Made by a program: the position numbers and the translations under genes. A stretch of 64,000 nt of DNA from Brasenia schreberi (lineage: Eukaryota; Streptophyta; Magnoliopsida; Nymphaeales; Cabombaceae), in NCBI GenBank assembly GCA_036023115.1, contig JAYKKT010000073.1, positions 15,504,001 to 15,568,000 of the forward strand, in the 5' to 3' direction. Every line of letters starts with the position of its first letter. Position 1 is the stretch's first letter. Below, one piece after another: positions 51,080-63,825 of the stretch. The notes below the pieces were generated by a model, which did no database searches, was not told the DNA's origin, and saw nothing but the letters and a program-made list of their open reading frames with translations.

Positions 51080-53539
51080 ACTTACCTCCAAAGGAACCAG
51101 GAACACGAACAACTACACTAAGCATAGGTCGTCCTTGGATGTTGCAACACTAGTTTTCATGTCTACCTGCTCTGCATCGTCCATACCTCCATACTGATGC
51201 ACCAGTACTGATTTTCGTCTCATCATTCCATATTTGACATATTCATGTCTAATCCAAAATCAACCTCTTCGACATTGTCAATATTTGAGTTTCAATTAAA
51301 AGAAACTAGATACCATCAGTTATATTCTGGTGAAGGAACTGGGTTCAGCCTCTCCAATCAACACTCAAAAAATGAGCTAAGCACATCAACCAGAACATAG
51401 GGTTCAAATATCTAATCTGTAACAATTGAACCACAAATGAAATGGTTGCATAGGATTCCAATATCAAATTTATCCACCCATATCTAGAAGCGGATGACCA
51501 TGCATTCATGGAGAGATGTGAAAAGATGTCATTTTGAAACAGGTTATGTCTAATACTTGCAAATTCTCTAAAGATTAAAAGTTGTATACAAATCATCAGG
51601 AAAAAACTATGCAACCAATTTTAGGGTAAGGAAAAGGTAAAAGCTTGGGTTCAACCAGATTCTGTGCATATCATATTTTGGCCTATTGGAGGCAAATTCT
51701 TTATTTGAAATATGATAAGTGGATGAAACCTTCAAAAGAAGCTTGCAAGTGCCCATCACAAAGCAAGAATCCGTATTCCCAATACCAGTTGCAAGTAAAC
51801 CAAATACTCCAGCATTGCAAGCATGGGAATATGTACCAACGAGGACCAGAAAAGTGAAATCAATCAAAAGCACCCAAGTGGAACCAATCCCACAAGGATT
51901 ATACATAATATAAGGGATTCTACTGCAATTAGATCAAGAACCTCACCAGGCCCACAGTGACCCTCTTCAGCAAGACCAATATGATAAGCTCATGTGTGAT
52001 TTGCCTACATAAAACGAAACTATCATGAACACAGAGAAAATGCATACAGGCAAGAATCACAAAATCATCACTATAGTCAATAACCGGCAGAATAGCCATT
52101 GGTAATAGGCAACCAAAATTCCATCAATCCATGACATCATAGAAGTTGTTGATTTCATCCTGAAAGAAGTCTCTCAAGTTCTCAGCATATCCACATTGCC
52201 AACTCCCGATCAACGTTTGTGATGATATAGTGATTGAGTATAGTTACTATACTTATATGGTCCCATACCTGAGAAACAGAGACAAAGCATAAACAATGAG
52301 CTTCTCAATTTTTCTGAATATAGAATGGTGATCTAAGAAGGCTTAGGTTAAATAACATCAGCTATCCTACAACACCAATTCCGATACTGAGGGGCCAACC
52401 CCTGAACAAAAACGAGTAGAAATAACGGAAAAGCAAAATAAAAAGTTGGCGTCTTAGCCAGCATCAAATTGCGAAAAATGCTATGAATACTTATAGACAG
52501 AACGACATCTCCTTCAAATCTTCCCAAAACCCCATTCACGACTGCTCAAGCAAATTTCAGCTTCAGTAGCAATGAATACTTAATCAACCAGATATTATCA
52601 CTCGAAATTGTGCATTCTAACAAAAAGCATCAAGCATCCTACAGAAGGCCTACCTTTATGCCCTGCATTTGTACAATATCAAACACAGCCACCAAGAAAA
52701 CATACATACACATACCAACAAGACCAAGAAAACAAATATTCGAACCTCCTCACAAAAATTTAACGTTTCGTTCATGGTCCCCAAATTTTATATGGGATTT
52801 TCTTCCATGAAACAACCAATAAAATGGAAATGAATGCGGCGAAAACGATCATAAACTAAAATCTCCAAACTGAGAACCCATTAATACTTTATTCGTTTCG
52901 TTGAACTCCTTAAAGTTGCCGATGATCGCGGGGCGCAGAAGTCGTGGGTCATCAGAACGTTGACATTCACGCTAGCATTCTTTCTCAACTCGATTTTTGG
53001 TCGTTCTAACGCGCTAGACAATATCTTCTCCATCATCGTCATCTCATGCGTCACCTGAGCGATACCCTCAGTTGAATCAATCATCAACCAAATAAAAACT
53101 ACAAAAGAAATAGCGGGAAAAAATCAACACCAAGGACTCTTCACAAAGCCGGGGGTGATGGAGCCCTTTATTGAGGTTGGGGTGGAGCCATGATTTCGCA
53201 CGAACAGTCCTCCAAATTCTCCCTTCAAGCCCACTTCCATGAGAGAGCCAAACCAGGGAAGTGAAGAGAGGGATGTTGAGACCCATTTCTTCTGCCGACG
53301 AAGAAACAAACATGAAAAATTGATAGAGAGAAAGAGTAATACTTCAATGGAGGAAGACGTTGAAGCGACGATAGAGGAAAGCCATCTCTCTCCCATTCTC
53401 CCCGTCTCCCGCTGACGCAGTCAAACTGGCGTCCAAATGACGCTCCCTTCCACCGCCCCTGTGTAAAAAGGAAAAGCGTCGCATCCGTGTTGCAACAAGA
53501 AAATAAAAAAGGCAACCTTCAAGATTACGTTAGAAGGCG
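51080..53539. other. Unassigned; possible 5' end of a minus-strand gene near 53.09 kb
   Basis: I cannot name a gene here. A minus-strand frame at 53087-52881 starts ATG and reads MMIDSTEGIAQVTHEMTMME, then LRKNASVNVNVLMTHDF. It is preceded by a GC-richer stretch (53,100-53,500) of the kind found at plant promoters and 5' untranslated regions. Other exon-like minus-strand bits occur near 51.1-51.2 kb (VRVPGSFGG before a GTAAG). These may belong to one decayed gene or be chance. Confidence 0.25.
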
Positions 53540-55410
53540 ATGAATGAATGCCAGATGCGAAAGACTAAAGTACCCCTTCTTTGGCGGGCGGATATGGATC
53601 GGCATGGTTGTACTTTTGTGTCCGGACCCATGTTAAGGTGCAAGCGCAAGGGGTCAATTTCACACACGATTACAATTGTTGCAGTGAACCCCTTATTATG
53701 GAACAGGTTCAGTTGTTATCATACACTGGCACTAGTACCGATCTGATTTTTCCCGTTTGCATTTTGCGTCATATGTATATATATTGATTTGATCTTCAAT
53801 CCCATTTCGGGAGATAATTTACGATCGAAACCTATAAAACAAATCCATATTTAGATTGAAATCGAAATGTTTCGGTATTGGGATCAGAATGATTCTGCTA
53901 ATATAATCTCAACACGTTATTTTTTTGGCTGGGACCCTCGAAATACATCCGGATTTAATTCACATTGTCGAATTTATTTTGCATTTGAATATGTTCCTTG
54001 TCTGGGATCTGTCACAAGGTGCCATAATCGATTCACTCCGTCACAACATCAGGGAAACAAAAAAAAACTAAGAGAAGGCATTAACAAGCGTCCATGAATT
54101 CTGCAAAGGTTACATTGACAATGGATCTCGCCACGAATAGATTTTCAAACAAGTTGAAAAAGATGAATAGAAGAGATTGTAATTACCCCGAAACAAATAA
54201 AGAACCGGATTAATCAAACAATAGGCTAAACTTCTAGGGTGACTACTGACGGGATCATGAACTCAACGAACAGGCTAGACAATTCACCTTCATTCGGTTC
54301 CACCGACCTAGAAGTACAGTTTCAAAAGATACCTAGAATTTCATGAGCATAACCGAGGAGATGAGATTTTGCTTTTCCTCGGTCAATTTCCACCACGGAA
54401 TACGATCTCTATCACAATGTCACAGAAGAATTCCAGATCCGGCACAAATAAAGCTGGAATGCACCGAGATGGATCTCCGAAATCGAAATGTTGACGGATT
54501 AGCGGCTATTGAAAGGATCGGGAGGACAAGAATCAGATAGAGACAGATAAACGATTGAGTAAATCTTACACCGGAATAAAACCTTTTTAAGTGCGAATTA
54601 TTTTTGGAATTGGATGAGTTCTATCCCTGGGATCTGTCTCAAGATGCATAATCGATTCACTCCATGCACAGTATTAAGGCAAAATACATATATAAGACAT
54701 TAATCATCGGCCAACGTCACCAATGAACTATATCGCAACAAGATTCTCAAAAGTTGGAAAAAGATGGAGATGAGATTGCAATAACTCCCAAACAAAATAA
54801 GAACCGGATTAATCCAAAGGATAAGCTAAAAGTCTAGTGTCACTACTTACGGGATTCTGAACTCAATGAACAGGATCGATCATTCACATTCACCCGGTTC
54901 TACCATGCCTAGAAGTACAAATTTAAAACATACCTCGAATTTCATCGAGAAAGTCAATTAGATGAAGATGATATTTTGTCTTCCCCGTCCAATTTCCGTT
55001 GCGAAATACGATCTCTGTTGCAACGCCATAAAACAAATCGAAATTTTGCGCAAATCAAGCTGGAACACTCCCAGGGATGCATCCGCGAAGTCGACTTTTT
55101 AACAGAGTGGCGACCATTGGGAGGATCGGGAGAACAAGAATCAGAGAGAGAGAGAGGGAGGGAGAGGAGAGGAGAGAGATCAACGATTGAGTAAATCTAG
55201 CGCCAAAATGGAAACCTTTTAAGCTTGAAACTCAAGCAGTGAACTGTGAACGAGTACCCGATGATGAAAGACCTATATACCCTCTTACCGAGCAAAAGAC
55301 TGATATACCCTCTCTTTAGCGGTTAAGGCTTTTCGGATTGGCATGGTATTCGTTTTGGACCCGGATCCATGTTAGGATGTAGATGTAGGAGTTCAATTTC
55401 AGACACGACA
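53540..55410 (+). repeat. Diverged direct duplication, units of about 0.6 kb, with flanking repeats
   Basis: The block at about 54,000-54,610 recurs as 54,625-55,215 with many substitutions. Shared anchors are ATAATCGATTCACTCC, AAGAACCGGATTAATC, CCTAGAAGTACA, AATACGATCTCT and ACAAGAATCAGA, then GATTGAGTAAATCT. A second pair flanks them: 53,540-53,690 and 55,260-55,410 share GGCATGGT, CATGTTA, GGTCAATTTCA/AGTTCAATTTCA and ACACGA. No coding function was recognised. It may be a decayed element or a local segmental duplication. Confidence 0.6.
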
Positions 55411-55966
55411 CCTCAAAATTCAAATCCAACCCCCAAAAGTCCACCTTGTGTCCACACAAACTGACACTAAAAGTCTAGTAGTGTTCAGGTTGACCTGGTT
55501 TCGACCTCAAAACAAAATGACACAACATAAACGCAACCCCAAACACGAGCAATTTCAAACGTAGAAACAAACACAGACAAGTCTAAAAAAGGAAGTGGTC
55601 ATCCTCGCTTTGACCTGTTTTCTCTCGGAGATAAGACACGATCATAAAGCAAAACACAAAATTGCCACTCGGGTAAATGGGTCACTGGTCAGTTCTTACC
55701 TAGACTGGAGTGGATGCGAAAATCGACACGGATCTGGATCCCTAATAGCTGATCGGGTATACGGCACGGGTAATAGGTTTTGGTGCAAGATGGTACAAAA
55801 ATCGGGGTCCTAATTTGCTTAGTAGATCCACACCTGAATTTAACTGGAAGATGCTATTTGCCGAGTTTTTCCTTTTCCTTTAGTGTGTAATGGGGAAACG
55901 AAAGCGAGATGCACGCCCCAGGTATCAAACTCATCACCTACAACTTCTGGGTCGACACCGTAGCCA

Positions 55967-56070
55967 GGTGAGCTACCGCTCCTTGTGTTTCCTCACCGCA
56001 GCAAACTCATGACTCATGCTTGTACGCGCATTCGAGGTTTTTATACACAAAAGGAAAACGGTAGCTCACC
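55967..56070. repeat. 12-bp inverted repeat with an 80-bp spacer
   Basis: GGTGAGCTACCG at 55967-55978 and CGGTAGCTCACC at 56059-56070 are perfect inverted copies. Both are near CGCTCCTT. The role is unknown. The surrounding 55.86-56.16 kb is otherwise unassigned. Confidence 0.6.
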
Positions 56071-56163
56071 CGCTCCTTTCTGTATCTCACTTTGAGAGCC
56101 ATCATCCACAGGCTTGGCTCATCTCTTTAAGCTTCCACGCAAGTTTCAGTAGACAAGCCTCAT

Positions 56164-56430
56164 TCATATATGGATGCTGGAAACGCCTAGGTGTTTCCTT
56201 AGGCCCTTTGTTTCCCCAAAATCAGACCTTTCAGTGACTGTTTTCCTCATCTTGATCGGTGCATTCCATGAGAAGGAAATACTTGTTTTTTTATTGTTGA
56301 CTTTATACCCTGCTTTCACAGAGATCTCAAGTGTTGACATGGTTTCGTTGATTTGTTCTAGGGAGGCTTCCCCAGAAACCATTAAGTCATTCACAAAGAG
56401 AAGGTGAGACTTGGACTTTTTTTGCTTCAG
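56164..56430 (-). pseudogene. L1-type LINE reverse transcriptase fragment
   Basis: The minus strand reads KSHLLFVNDLMVSGEASLEQ, then NETMSTLEISVKAGYKVNNK and KTSISFS, and further LRKHLGVSSIH. This matches the plant L1-clade RT block SHLLFADDLMVFGEAS...QVN..KS.IFFS...L...LG. The catalytic FADD is FVND here. It lies just downstream of a transporter exon and its splice donor, so it is probably intronic. The long fused frame (56625-56164) is a read-through artefact. It is a different clade from the RTE LINEs elsewhere in the window. Confidence 0.7.
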
Positions 56431-56453
56431 TAAATGTAATATTTTTTTATGGA

Positions 56454-57050
56454 TTACCTTGACAATAATGTCTGCGTATTTCATCAACCATGACACTAGC
56501 AACCCAGAGGATCCCAAAATCAGCACAACCAACAGAGTTGTAACACTGTATCCATTGAAAAGGCGTTGCCACCATGGACCTTTTTCAAAACTTTTATTAA
56601 TATCATCGTGAAGAAGCCGTGCCATGTTGAAAATTGCACCAAAGTTGCAAAGAATTCATTACAATAAGTATACAATAAACATGAAGAATGATCATGAGCA
56701 CACGAAACATATAAAAGAACCAGAAATAGTTTAATATGATTTTCAAACACAAAAGCTACAAGGATGCTTGTGGAAATATGAGTACCTTGCAATTGGACAT
56801 TCTAACAGTAGAGACTGTCGTTGTTCTTCTTTAAAAGAAATTCAGTATAGACACCAGCCAATGCTGAAAGGCAAGCAGCCAAGAAAGTATCCTTTTATAG
56901 GTGCTGAGGAAAGTGAATCACATGAGGCCTCTCCACAACCTTTTACCTGATTTGAGATGCCAAAATTGAGTTCTAAAAGAAACAAGAACCTGCAAACTAC
57001 AACAGACAGACCATTTTGCTTAATCATGACTAAGAAAGAAGATGCCGCAG
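56454..57050 (-). pseudogene. CMP-sialic-acid-type nucleotide-sugar transporter, partial and broken
   Basis: Two exon-like blocks match plant Golgi nucleotide-sugar (CMP-sialic acid transporter-like) carriers. Block 1 (about 57,000-56,780) reads NQVKGCGEASCDSL and SAPIKGYFLG, then, after a frameshift, ACLSALAGVYTEFLLKKNND. At its end LYW-QNVQLQ is altered: TGT TAG stands where TGG CAG is expected. A GTACTC donor follows. Block 2 (about 56,650-56,454) reads FGAIFNMARL, FEKGPWWQRLFNGYSV and SSGLLVSWLMKYADIIVK, ended by a GTAATC donor. The expected acceptor before block 2 looks lost. Terminal exons on either side were not found. A functional ten-helix transporter cannot be produced. Confidence 0.75.
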
Positions 57051-57059
57051 ATGTGATCT

Positions 57060-57941
57060 TCAAAGCCTAAATACATCTTATATGCACAAACAGATTTCCT
57101 CAATAAGCTTCATAATGCCTTTAAAAGTTTCCCAATAGAGACCGTATTCTTTTATCTGTCTTTAATGAAGGTTCAACTCTCATAACCCCGTCCCAAGCCC
57201 CAACAAAGGAGGATGCCTAAGTAAGCCTATCAATTATTCACAGCTCAGCACAAAACTTAGCCGAGTCTTTTATCAGGGGTATGATCCTTTTAGTACTCGC
57301 CGGATCCTAACAGAACTCCGAAGTCGATTGTGCTTGAACAAGAAGACTAGTATAGGTAGCCAAGAAAGTTCTCATGTAGCACCGTCTAGCAAAGCCGACC
57401 TAGTGAGGGGAAACACTTGGTCAACTTTAAGACAACAAAAAGTACAAACTTTTAAAGGGTAGAGTATGCAAGAAACTGACAGAAAAAGCAAACACAAAAT
57501 ACAAAAGAAAAAAGAAGAATATAGGGCCCTCTCAATATAAAAATAATAATGGGTACATTGAGTTCATCTTTCATTCAATATGTTTTGATTTTACTTGCAT
57601 TATCATACCCTTGTTTCAACACACAAAGTTACAATGCAGCAACCAATTTAGATTTGGAGCTCACAGCAGGTGGTGGCTGAATTCAGAATCTAGCTTTCTT
57701 TTCTTTTAGATCAAATAACTAATTCTAACATATAGCTGCCACTTTATGCCTATGCAACAGAACTTTGGGACTTTTATGAAACGTGATTTTTGTTTAAAAC
57801 ATTGCAATCCTTTGTTATCCTTTTGTTCATCCAACAACCAATTATTTTATATGATATATGGATAATTTTTTTGTTGAGAAGGAGTTTGGATCGGTTTATG
57901 TATTTCTGGGTTCATAATATGTTTCTAATTGGAACTCCACC
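57060..57941. other. No feature recognised
   Basis: No coding region, RNA gene or clear repeat seen. Confidence 0.35.
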
Positions 57942-58092
57942 CATGTAAGCTTGGATAAAGGAGGAGCGTTGCGGTAGGCTTCCAACAGTCCGCATAAAAC
58001 TTTGTTTGACTTATAATGGGTTCTATAAAAAAACAAAGAATTCATGTAGCCGACCCTATCTAGTATGGGAAAAGGCTTAGTTGTTGTTGTAT
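57942..58092 (+). mobile_element. SINE copy, plus strand, 5'-truncated
   Basis: AAGCTTGGATAAAGGAGGAG, then GTAGGCTTCCAACAGTCCGC, ATAAAACTTTGT and GAATTCATGTAGCCGACCCT, ending GGGAAAAGGCTTAGTTGTTG. This aligns with the minus-strand copy at 43,308-43,500 from its middle to its tail. The first ~45 bases of the family are lost or diverged. The tail abuts the probable copia 3 LTR. Confidence 0.75.
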
Positions 58093-60745
58093 AGTATGTT
58101 TTTATTAATGTGTGTTAACGTAAGGATAGATTAATCTTTCAAGTTATAAATACTTATATATAATATGTGATTAGACTAAGAAACCCTAACTATGTGATTA
58201 AGGAGAGTGAAGGTGTGTGCCCAAAGGAAAATATCCTTTGTGATGAAGCATGTGATTGCTCCTTCCGTATTTTTCTCTTTTATCATCAATAAAGATTGTA
58301 TTCTAGCTTGGTATTTGTCAAACATTACATAAAGGAGTCCATTGTTCCGACTGCTGTTCATGTGCAGTCACGTCGTGAGAAACAGGTTTGTCATCTGTTG
58401 TTTGTGTGCAACCAAGTCATGAGAACGAGGCCTACAACCATTGTTATCGAAGCGGACGTTATTGTTTGTTGTTGTTGCTATGTTGTAGTTCAATTGTTAC
58501 TGAAACACATTACAGAACATATGATTTCTTGGTTCATCTATAGTCTCATAACTCTCAAAAGGAGAGAATATGGCAGATACCGGTAAACATGTGGAAACTT
58601 TACACCCAAGTTTTAAACGATAATCAGGAGACAAATTGAAACCTTTTCAAGTTACAAATGTGAAACTAGATGAGAAAATTTATTTAGAATGGGTCACGTC
58701 TATAGAACTCACTCTTTTAGCATGAGGTTATTAGGAGTATCTCCCTGGCACTGATCTTAGACCAGATGAAGGGATTCCAACCTATTTAAAATGGAGAAAG
58801 AACGATGCCCTAGTGTCCTCATTACTACTGCAGTCTATAGTTCCTTTTATAAAAAGAATTTTCATGTATTTATATTCAACAATCGATATTTGGAGGTTTA
58901 TATCTTAAGCTTATTTTAAGATTAAGAGAAAAAATATTGCCAAAGAATATGAGATTTTAGAGAAAATAAAAAAGTACTGACAAAGAACTCTGACTATTAG
59001 TGAATATTATTTTAGATACAAGGATTATGGAATGAATTATAATTTTATACTAATATCAAATATCCTGCATGCTCCAAAGAAAGAAGTTAAGATGCTTAAA
59101 AATGTAAGGTATTTGATTTATTATGAAGAATCACTTCTGATTATGAAGTTGTTAAATTATGAGAAGAGAAGAACTACCCTTCTTAAGTTCATTTTACTCT
59201 TTACTATCACTAATATTAATAAAATTGTATTTCTTGAGAAAAATTGGTATCAACCTAATCGTGAGAGAAGAGGATACAATACTCGTAGTAGCGGCCGTGG
59301 GTGTCTTTCTATTGAAGAAACTGAAAAACTGAATTGTTCTCACTATAGTAAGAATCGTCACACAAAGGACTAATGTTGGGAGTTTGTTTGGTAAGCCCGA
59401 TTTCATAAAAAATAAGGGGCACTACCGTAATGTGAGGGACTTATCAAAAGTGCAAATATAGACTATTACAAAACTTTTAAAGTGTAAGGAAGGCTTGGTG
59501 TCACGAATGGGTGATCAACTCTCTCCACCTCAAAATCCCCATCCACGATGACGCAGACTTCATACATGGCAAAGGGTAATACTACTTCTATATCTTGAAT
59601 ATGAGTTGCAGATTCTGGTGCAACAGATCATATGGTCAGAGACGAAGCTTGCTTACCTAATTTTCAACTTTTTCTTAACAATGAGCCTATTAGATTGGCT
59701 TATGGCTCCCATACATTCATGATGGAAAAGAAAAGTGCTCAAACTTCATTGTTTCATGTGTTCTCTATATTTCATGTCCCTAGTTTTCTTATAAGCTTAT
59801 TATTTTTAAATTCTTTAACAAAGTATGTCAATTGCTCAGTTACATTCTCTCCCTTTGGTTGTCTTTCAAGATATAAACGTGGAAAATCTTTGGTCGGGAT
59901 AGTTTGAAAGGAAGATATATATCATTGAAGATTTATGGGTGAAATCTTCTCTTTTCACTATTTCAACCATGACCACAACTGAAGTAAAAATCAAATTGTA
60001 GCACAATCATTTGGGGTATTTTCCTATGTTAAAGATCATAAATGTGATTCCTAGCATTCCTCTTCATTCTGATAATGTTGTCATTCAATGTCATGTTTGT
60101 CAAAAAATAAAACATCATCATGTCTCTTACCCTAGTAGTGAGTATAGAATGTGAAGTTCTTTTGAATTGATTCATTTTGATGTTTGGGGTCTTAATCCTA
60201 TCACCTCTCTTAGTGGTCATAAGTATTTTATCTCTTTCATAGATGATGGTACTTGATTCACTATAGTTTATTTAATGAAAACAATGGATGAAGTTTATGC
60301 AATCATTCCAGTTGTAAATAAATTCATTGAAACTCCGTTTCATTCTTCTCCAAGAATTCTCTATTCCAATAATGGTAGAAAATACATATCAGGTTGATTA
60401 AAGGACTACCTTCATAACCATGTAATTATGCATCAAACGTATTGCTCAAATGCTTCTCAACAAAATGGTGTTACAGAAAGAAAGAATAAACACATCCTTG
60501 AAGTAGTTTGTCTCCTAATTATTAGATATAATGCTCATAAGTACTATTAGGGAGAAGCGATAGTGACTTCAATTTATCTTGTTAATAAAATGCCGAGTTA
60601 TGTACTCCATGATAAATCTCTATGGAAGATTATTACTCCTAAGAATAAATTTACTTATCTTTAGGTGTGTTCATGTTCACTCAAATATGTGAGATAAACT
60701 AGATCCTCGATCCACCAAGTATATATTCATTGGATATTTCAATTC
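58088..60745 (+). mobile_element. Decayed Ty1/copia element 3, 3'-truncated
   Basis: Plus-strand copia sequence with gag, protease and integrase but no RT, RNase H or 3' LTR. A probable 5' LTR at 58088-58440 is bounded TGTATAGT...ACAACCA, contains TATAAATA and AATAAAG, and is followed by TTGTTATCGAAGCGG, a weak match to the tRNA-iMet primer site. The right limit is where integrase similarity ends. Confidence 0.65.
58690..60745 (+). pseudogene. Copia gag-protease-integrase remnant of element 3
   Basis: Gag similarity runs from about 58,760 to 59,040, where fragments match WRKNDALVSS..LQSI and IAKEYEILEKIKK. A zinc-knuckle-like CSHYSKNRHTKD is near 59,340-59,370. Protease reads DSGATDHMV at about 59,610-59,640. 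The pre-integrase region has CHVCQKIKHHH near 60,090. Integrase pieces follow: ELIHFDVWG, LYSNNGRKYIS (usually SDNGGE; the Asp is Asn here) and NGVTERKNKHI. Numerous stops and shifts break it, and no domain is intact. Confidence 0.75.
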
Positions 60746-62810
60746 TGAAAAAGAGTAGTTATGATCTAGATGTAGATGTCCTTCTCGTAATATATAAGCA
60801 CCCCATGCAACAAAAACACTTCCCTTCTCTAAGGTTACAAGTGGTTCCACACAACAAAAGATCTTTACAAAGCTTCTACTTCCAACAACCCCATTTATTG
60901 TCTCCGGCTTTCATCATAATTAACCATTTTTTTCTTTACATGGGGAGGACGAAGCCTAACACATACCACACATGCATGCCACATCAATCGAACTCACCAC
61001 CCAAGATGTGAGAGTCAAGAGCCTTGCCGGATGAGCTAACGATCTCCATAACATCAGAATTAACTTAATTAATTAACCCATCTTCAGGGTGTTCCCTACT
61101 TTCTCCTTGTTTCTCTTCAAGGAGGTGCATGTAGTTGGTGGAAATTTTGGGCCGTGTCTCATGTATTGCCCTTTCTTGAACTAATGCAAGAAGAGAGTTT
61201 TACCTCGAGCATCCCTTTTTCCAAAAACAAAACCAAAAAAATGTTGCGTAAACTCTGTTGCTATGAATCCTTCGGCCATCTTCTTTTTATGATGCTCTAT
61301 TTTGGTCTCTTGAACAATTTTACGGCCGTTAACTTTTAGTTAGCATGTGTAGTAAAATTGTTAGTTTGAATAGTCTTGATCAAGCAATTTGAATTGGTTG
61401 TTCGAGGTTGATACTAGGGTGTTCACGGTTTGGTTCTAGCTTCAATGTCGAACCAAACTGCTATTTGTGGTTTCTGTTTTTTTAGAGAACTGAACCAAAC
61501 CTTGACATGATCAGAACTGAACCGACAGTTCCTGTTTGGTTCTAGTTCTGAACTACAGTTTTACTTATTTTAGGGTTTGACTAAATACCAAGTATCATGT
61601 CATCATATTATTTGGATATACTGTCCCAAGTTAATATGTATATGAGGTTATAAAACTCATATAATATATATATATATATATATATGATAAAATATATCAC
61701 TTAAACAAGTAAAAATGCCAGACTCTACCAATTATTTGGTACTTTGCTAACTATCCACTTACAGTTGTGAACGGGTTGGTTTTGGATCGGACTCCAACAG
61801 TAGATCTGCCTTGACTGGATCTTATTTGATTAAAGACACCCTTGATCCTCCAAGGAGTGAGTTGATGGAATCCATTTCTGATTCAGTCTCGTGTAAGTTC
61901 AGTCTCGGATCTTAGAACTGAATATCAAACTCAGATTCCAAGATTATATGGATTCAACAAATTGGGTGAGAAGGGATTTGGATTTTCTGACCTAGTGACT
62001 TTAGGGTTAGGTTGAATCTCTTTTTCCTTTGAAATGCATTAACCAAGTCCGGCTCCTATAAGATGATCATTGGAAAAACAGAAGACCCCGACAAAGAGCA
62101 TAGCTCACCTCCCTATAGTGTCAACTCACAAGTTGGAGGTCATGAGCTCCATACTCAGGGGTGTGGGGTGTGCATCGGCCTTTGGCTTCCCCATAAAAAA
62201 AAAATCATCTAAGGAGAACACATGCGGAAACATGACTTTCTTGACGACTAGTTACCCGAAAGAAGCTTCGAGTCAAGGATTTCAAGATTGATACCTGAGG
62301 TATGCATATCTGACGGGGTTTTCCCTAATCCGACCTTAATAATGAAAAAGTTGCATTTGAACCAATCTTTGAGCAAATCCAGAGATGGTATCTTCATAAA
62401 ACATATCCAGATCCATATATTAACCAGATCTTGCATGTCCAACTCAAATAATTAACCGGTCTATTGCGTTGTTTCCGAGTCATGGCCCAAATGAGTCGAG
62501 CTTTGCTTCCAATACCAAGCCGGTCGATACCCTAAATTGCCATTCACTCACTCGAACACTTCAACAGGACCTCGTTGTCTGCTTCCTTTTATTTCAAAAC
62601 CGAGTTGTTTGGCACCCTCAATTTTGCATTTATTCACTTACAAACACCCTTGCCTTTTCGACGTGTCCCTTTTTATGCTTTAATTAGCAAGTTGGTGTTA
62701 GGAGGATCCTACCGCTACCAGACGATCACTCGTCCCACATCAAAACCGGGACCTTTAACTTGAAGGTTTTTTGAACCAATCTCTTGGCTTGTGCTTTTGC
62801 ACATACACAG

Positions 62811-62845
<35 letters not shown>

Positions 62846-63210
62846 AATTTGGTATATGCTAAGATATTAAGTGGTAGCATATCTAAAAAAGTTCAATTAT
62901 CTATTTTGGGTTGATTGATGATTAAAATTTAAATTCAAGAATTAAAAATTGTACATGTGAATAAAGTGCACCTGGAAGTAAACATGTTGCTTCTTGAATT
63001 TAAATCTCGACTATGAATATCTTGTTTTATTTAAATATATTATTACTTAAGTGCGCTAGCATATACCATGTTATATTGCACATTTTAGCTTAGATATGAA
63101 CGGACCTAAGTCTCAAACATCATCACTAGAAAAACCTCAGCTTTTTTCTTTCTCATTTCTTTCATTCTATCTTTGCTACCATAACAACTACTTCCTCTAT
63201 CTTTGACAGG

Positions 63211-63213
<3 letters not shown>
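60746..63213. other. Intergenic, no gene recognised; small microsatellites
   Basis: (TA)n runs occur at 61663-61685 and a compound (TA)n(GA)n at 62812-62844. A low-complexity stretch at 61,430-61,560 repeats GGTTTGGTTC, GAACCAAAC and GAACTGAACC in both orientations, as seen in some plant non-autonomous DNA elements, but I could not define termini. The rest shows nothing I can name. Confidence 0.35.

Positions 63214-63280
<67 letters not shown>
63214..63280. repeat. (TA)n microsatellite, 67 bp
   Basis: Uninterrupted AT dinucleotide run. Confidence 0.97.
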
Positions 63281-63281
<1 letters not shown>

Positions 63282-63771
63282 TCCTGCAGTATCAATCACT
63301 GGTTCACCTTTGATGGCTGATCCAGGGCCTTGTTGGCAATATTTGATCACCCATCGAAGACAATCCAATGGTGCGGATGAAGAAACCTTATTTTATGTAT
63401 ATATGACCACCGATTATTTATTTCGTATTAAAAGATTTTTCTAGCATACACCTTGACATTTGTGACTCCATGTAACGTATATATATAAACTTATAATGAA
63501 AGCGCAATGTGTCACTTGTTTCACATGGGCAGGTCAACTTTCCCTCATTGTGGCCTCCTTGTGCGTTGCAGTTAACCAGAACCGTAAACAGTTCCTACTT
63601 CGAGTCACTCATGTGTGTCACTGAGAATGTTGCATATTGAAGCATCTGCTGCCGGAAGACGCCGAAAGGCACGAGCAGGCAGGAAGGAGTGTTTGCGTAA
63701 TTTCATCCCGACCCACGAGAAAAAAGAAAAGGTAACGCCCAGCTCTCAAGAGAGAAAACTACCTACCATTA

Positions 63772-63773
<2 letters not shown>

Positions 63774-63819
<46 letters not shown>
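63774..63819 (+). repeat. (CT)n tract in the 5' leader of the zinc-finger gene
   Basis: About 23 CT repeats end six bases before the ATG. Such tracts are common in plant core promoters and 5' untranslated regions. A role for this one is inferred only from position. Confidence 0.9.
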
Positions 63820-63822
<3 letters not shown>

Positions 63823-63825
63823 GAA

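Noticed and set aside
50653..51197. Repeat protein with NNYIVQIQHSISSLL-type units
   Set aside because: The 114-bp tandem repeat is a multiple of 3, so any open frame is repeated automatically. There is no start context, and the unit was recently amplified.
56164..56625. A genuine transporter-RT fusion gene
   Set aside because: A splice donor lies exactly where transporter similarity ends, so the RT part is best explained as intron sequence.
57942..58092. An independent 3' fragment of a LINE
   Set aside because: Its 5' part matches the SINE at 43,308 and not the LINE coding end, so it is called as a SINE.
61430..61560. MITE or hAT-like element suggested by GGTGTTCACGGTTTGGTTC
   Set aside because: No matching opposite terminus or target duplication could be found by eye.
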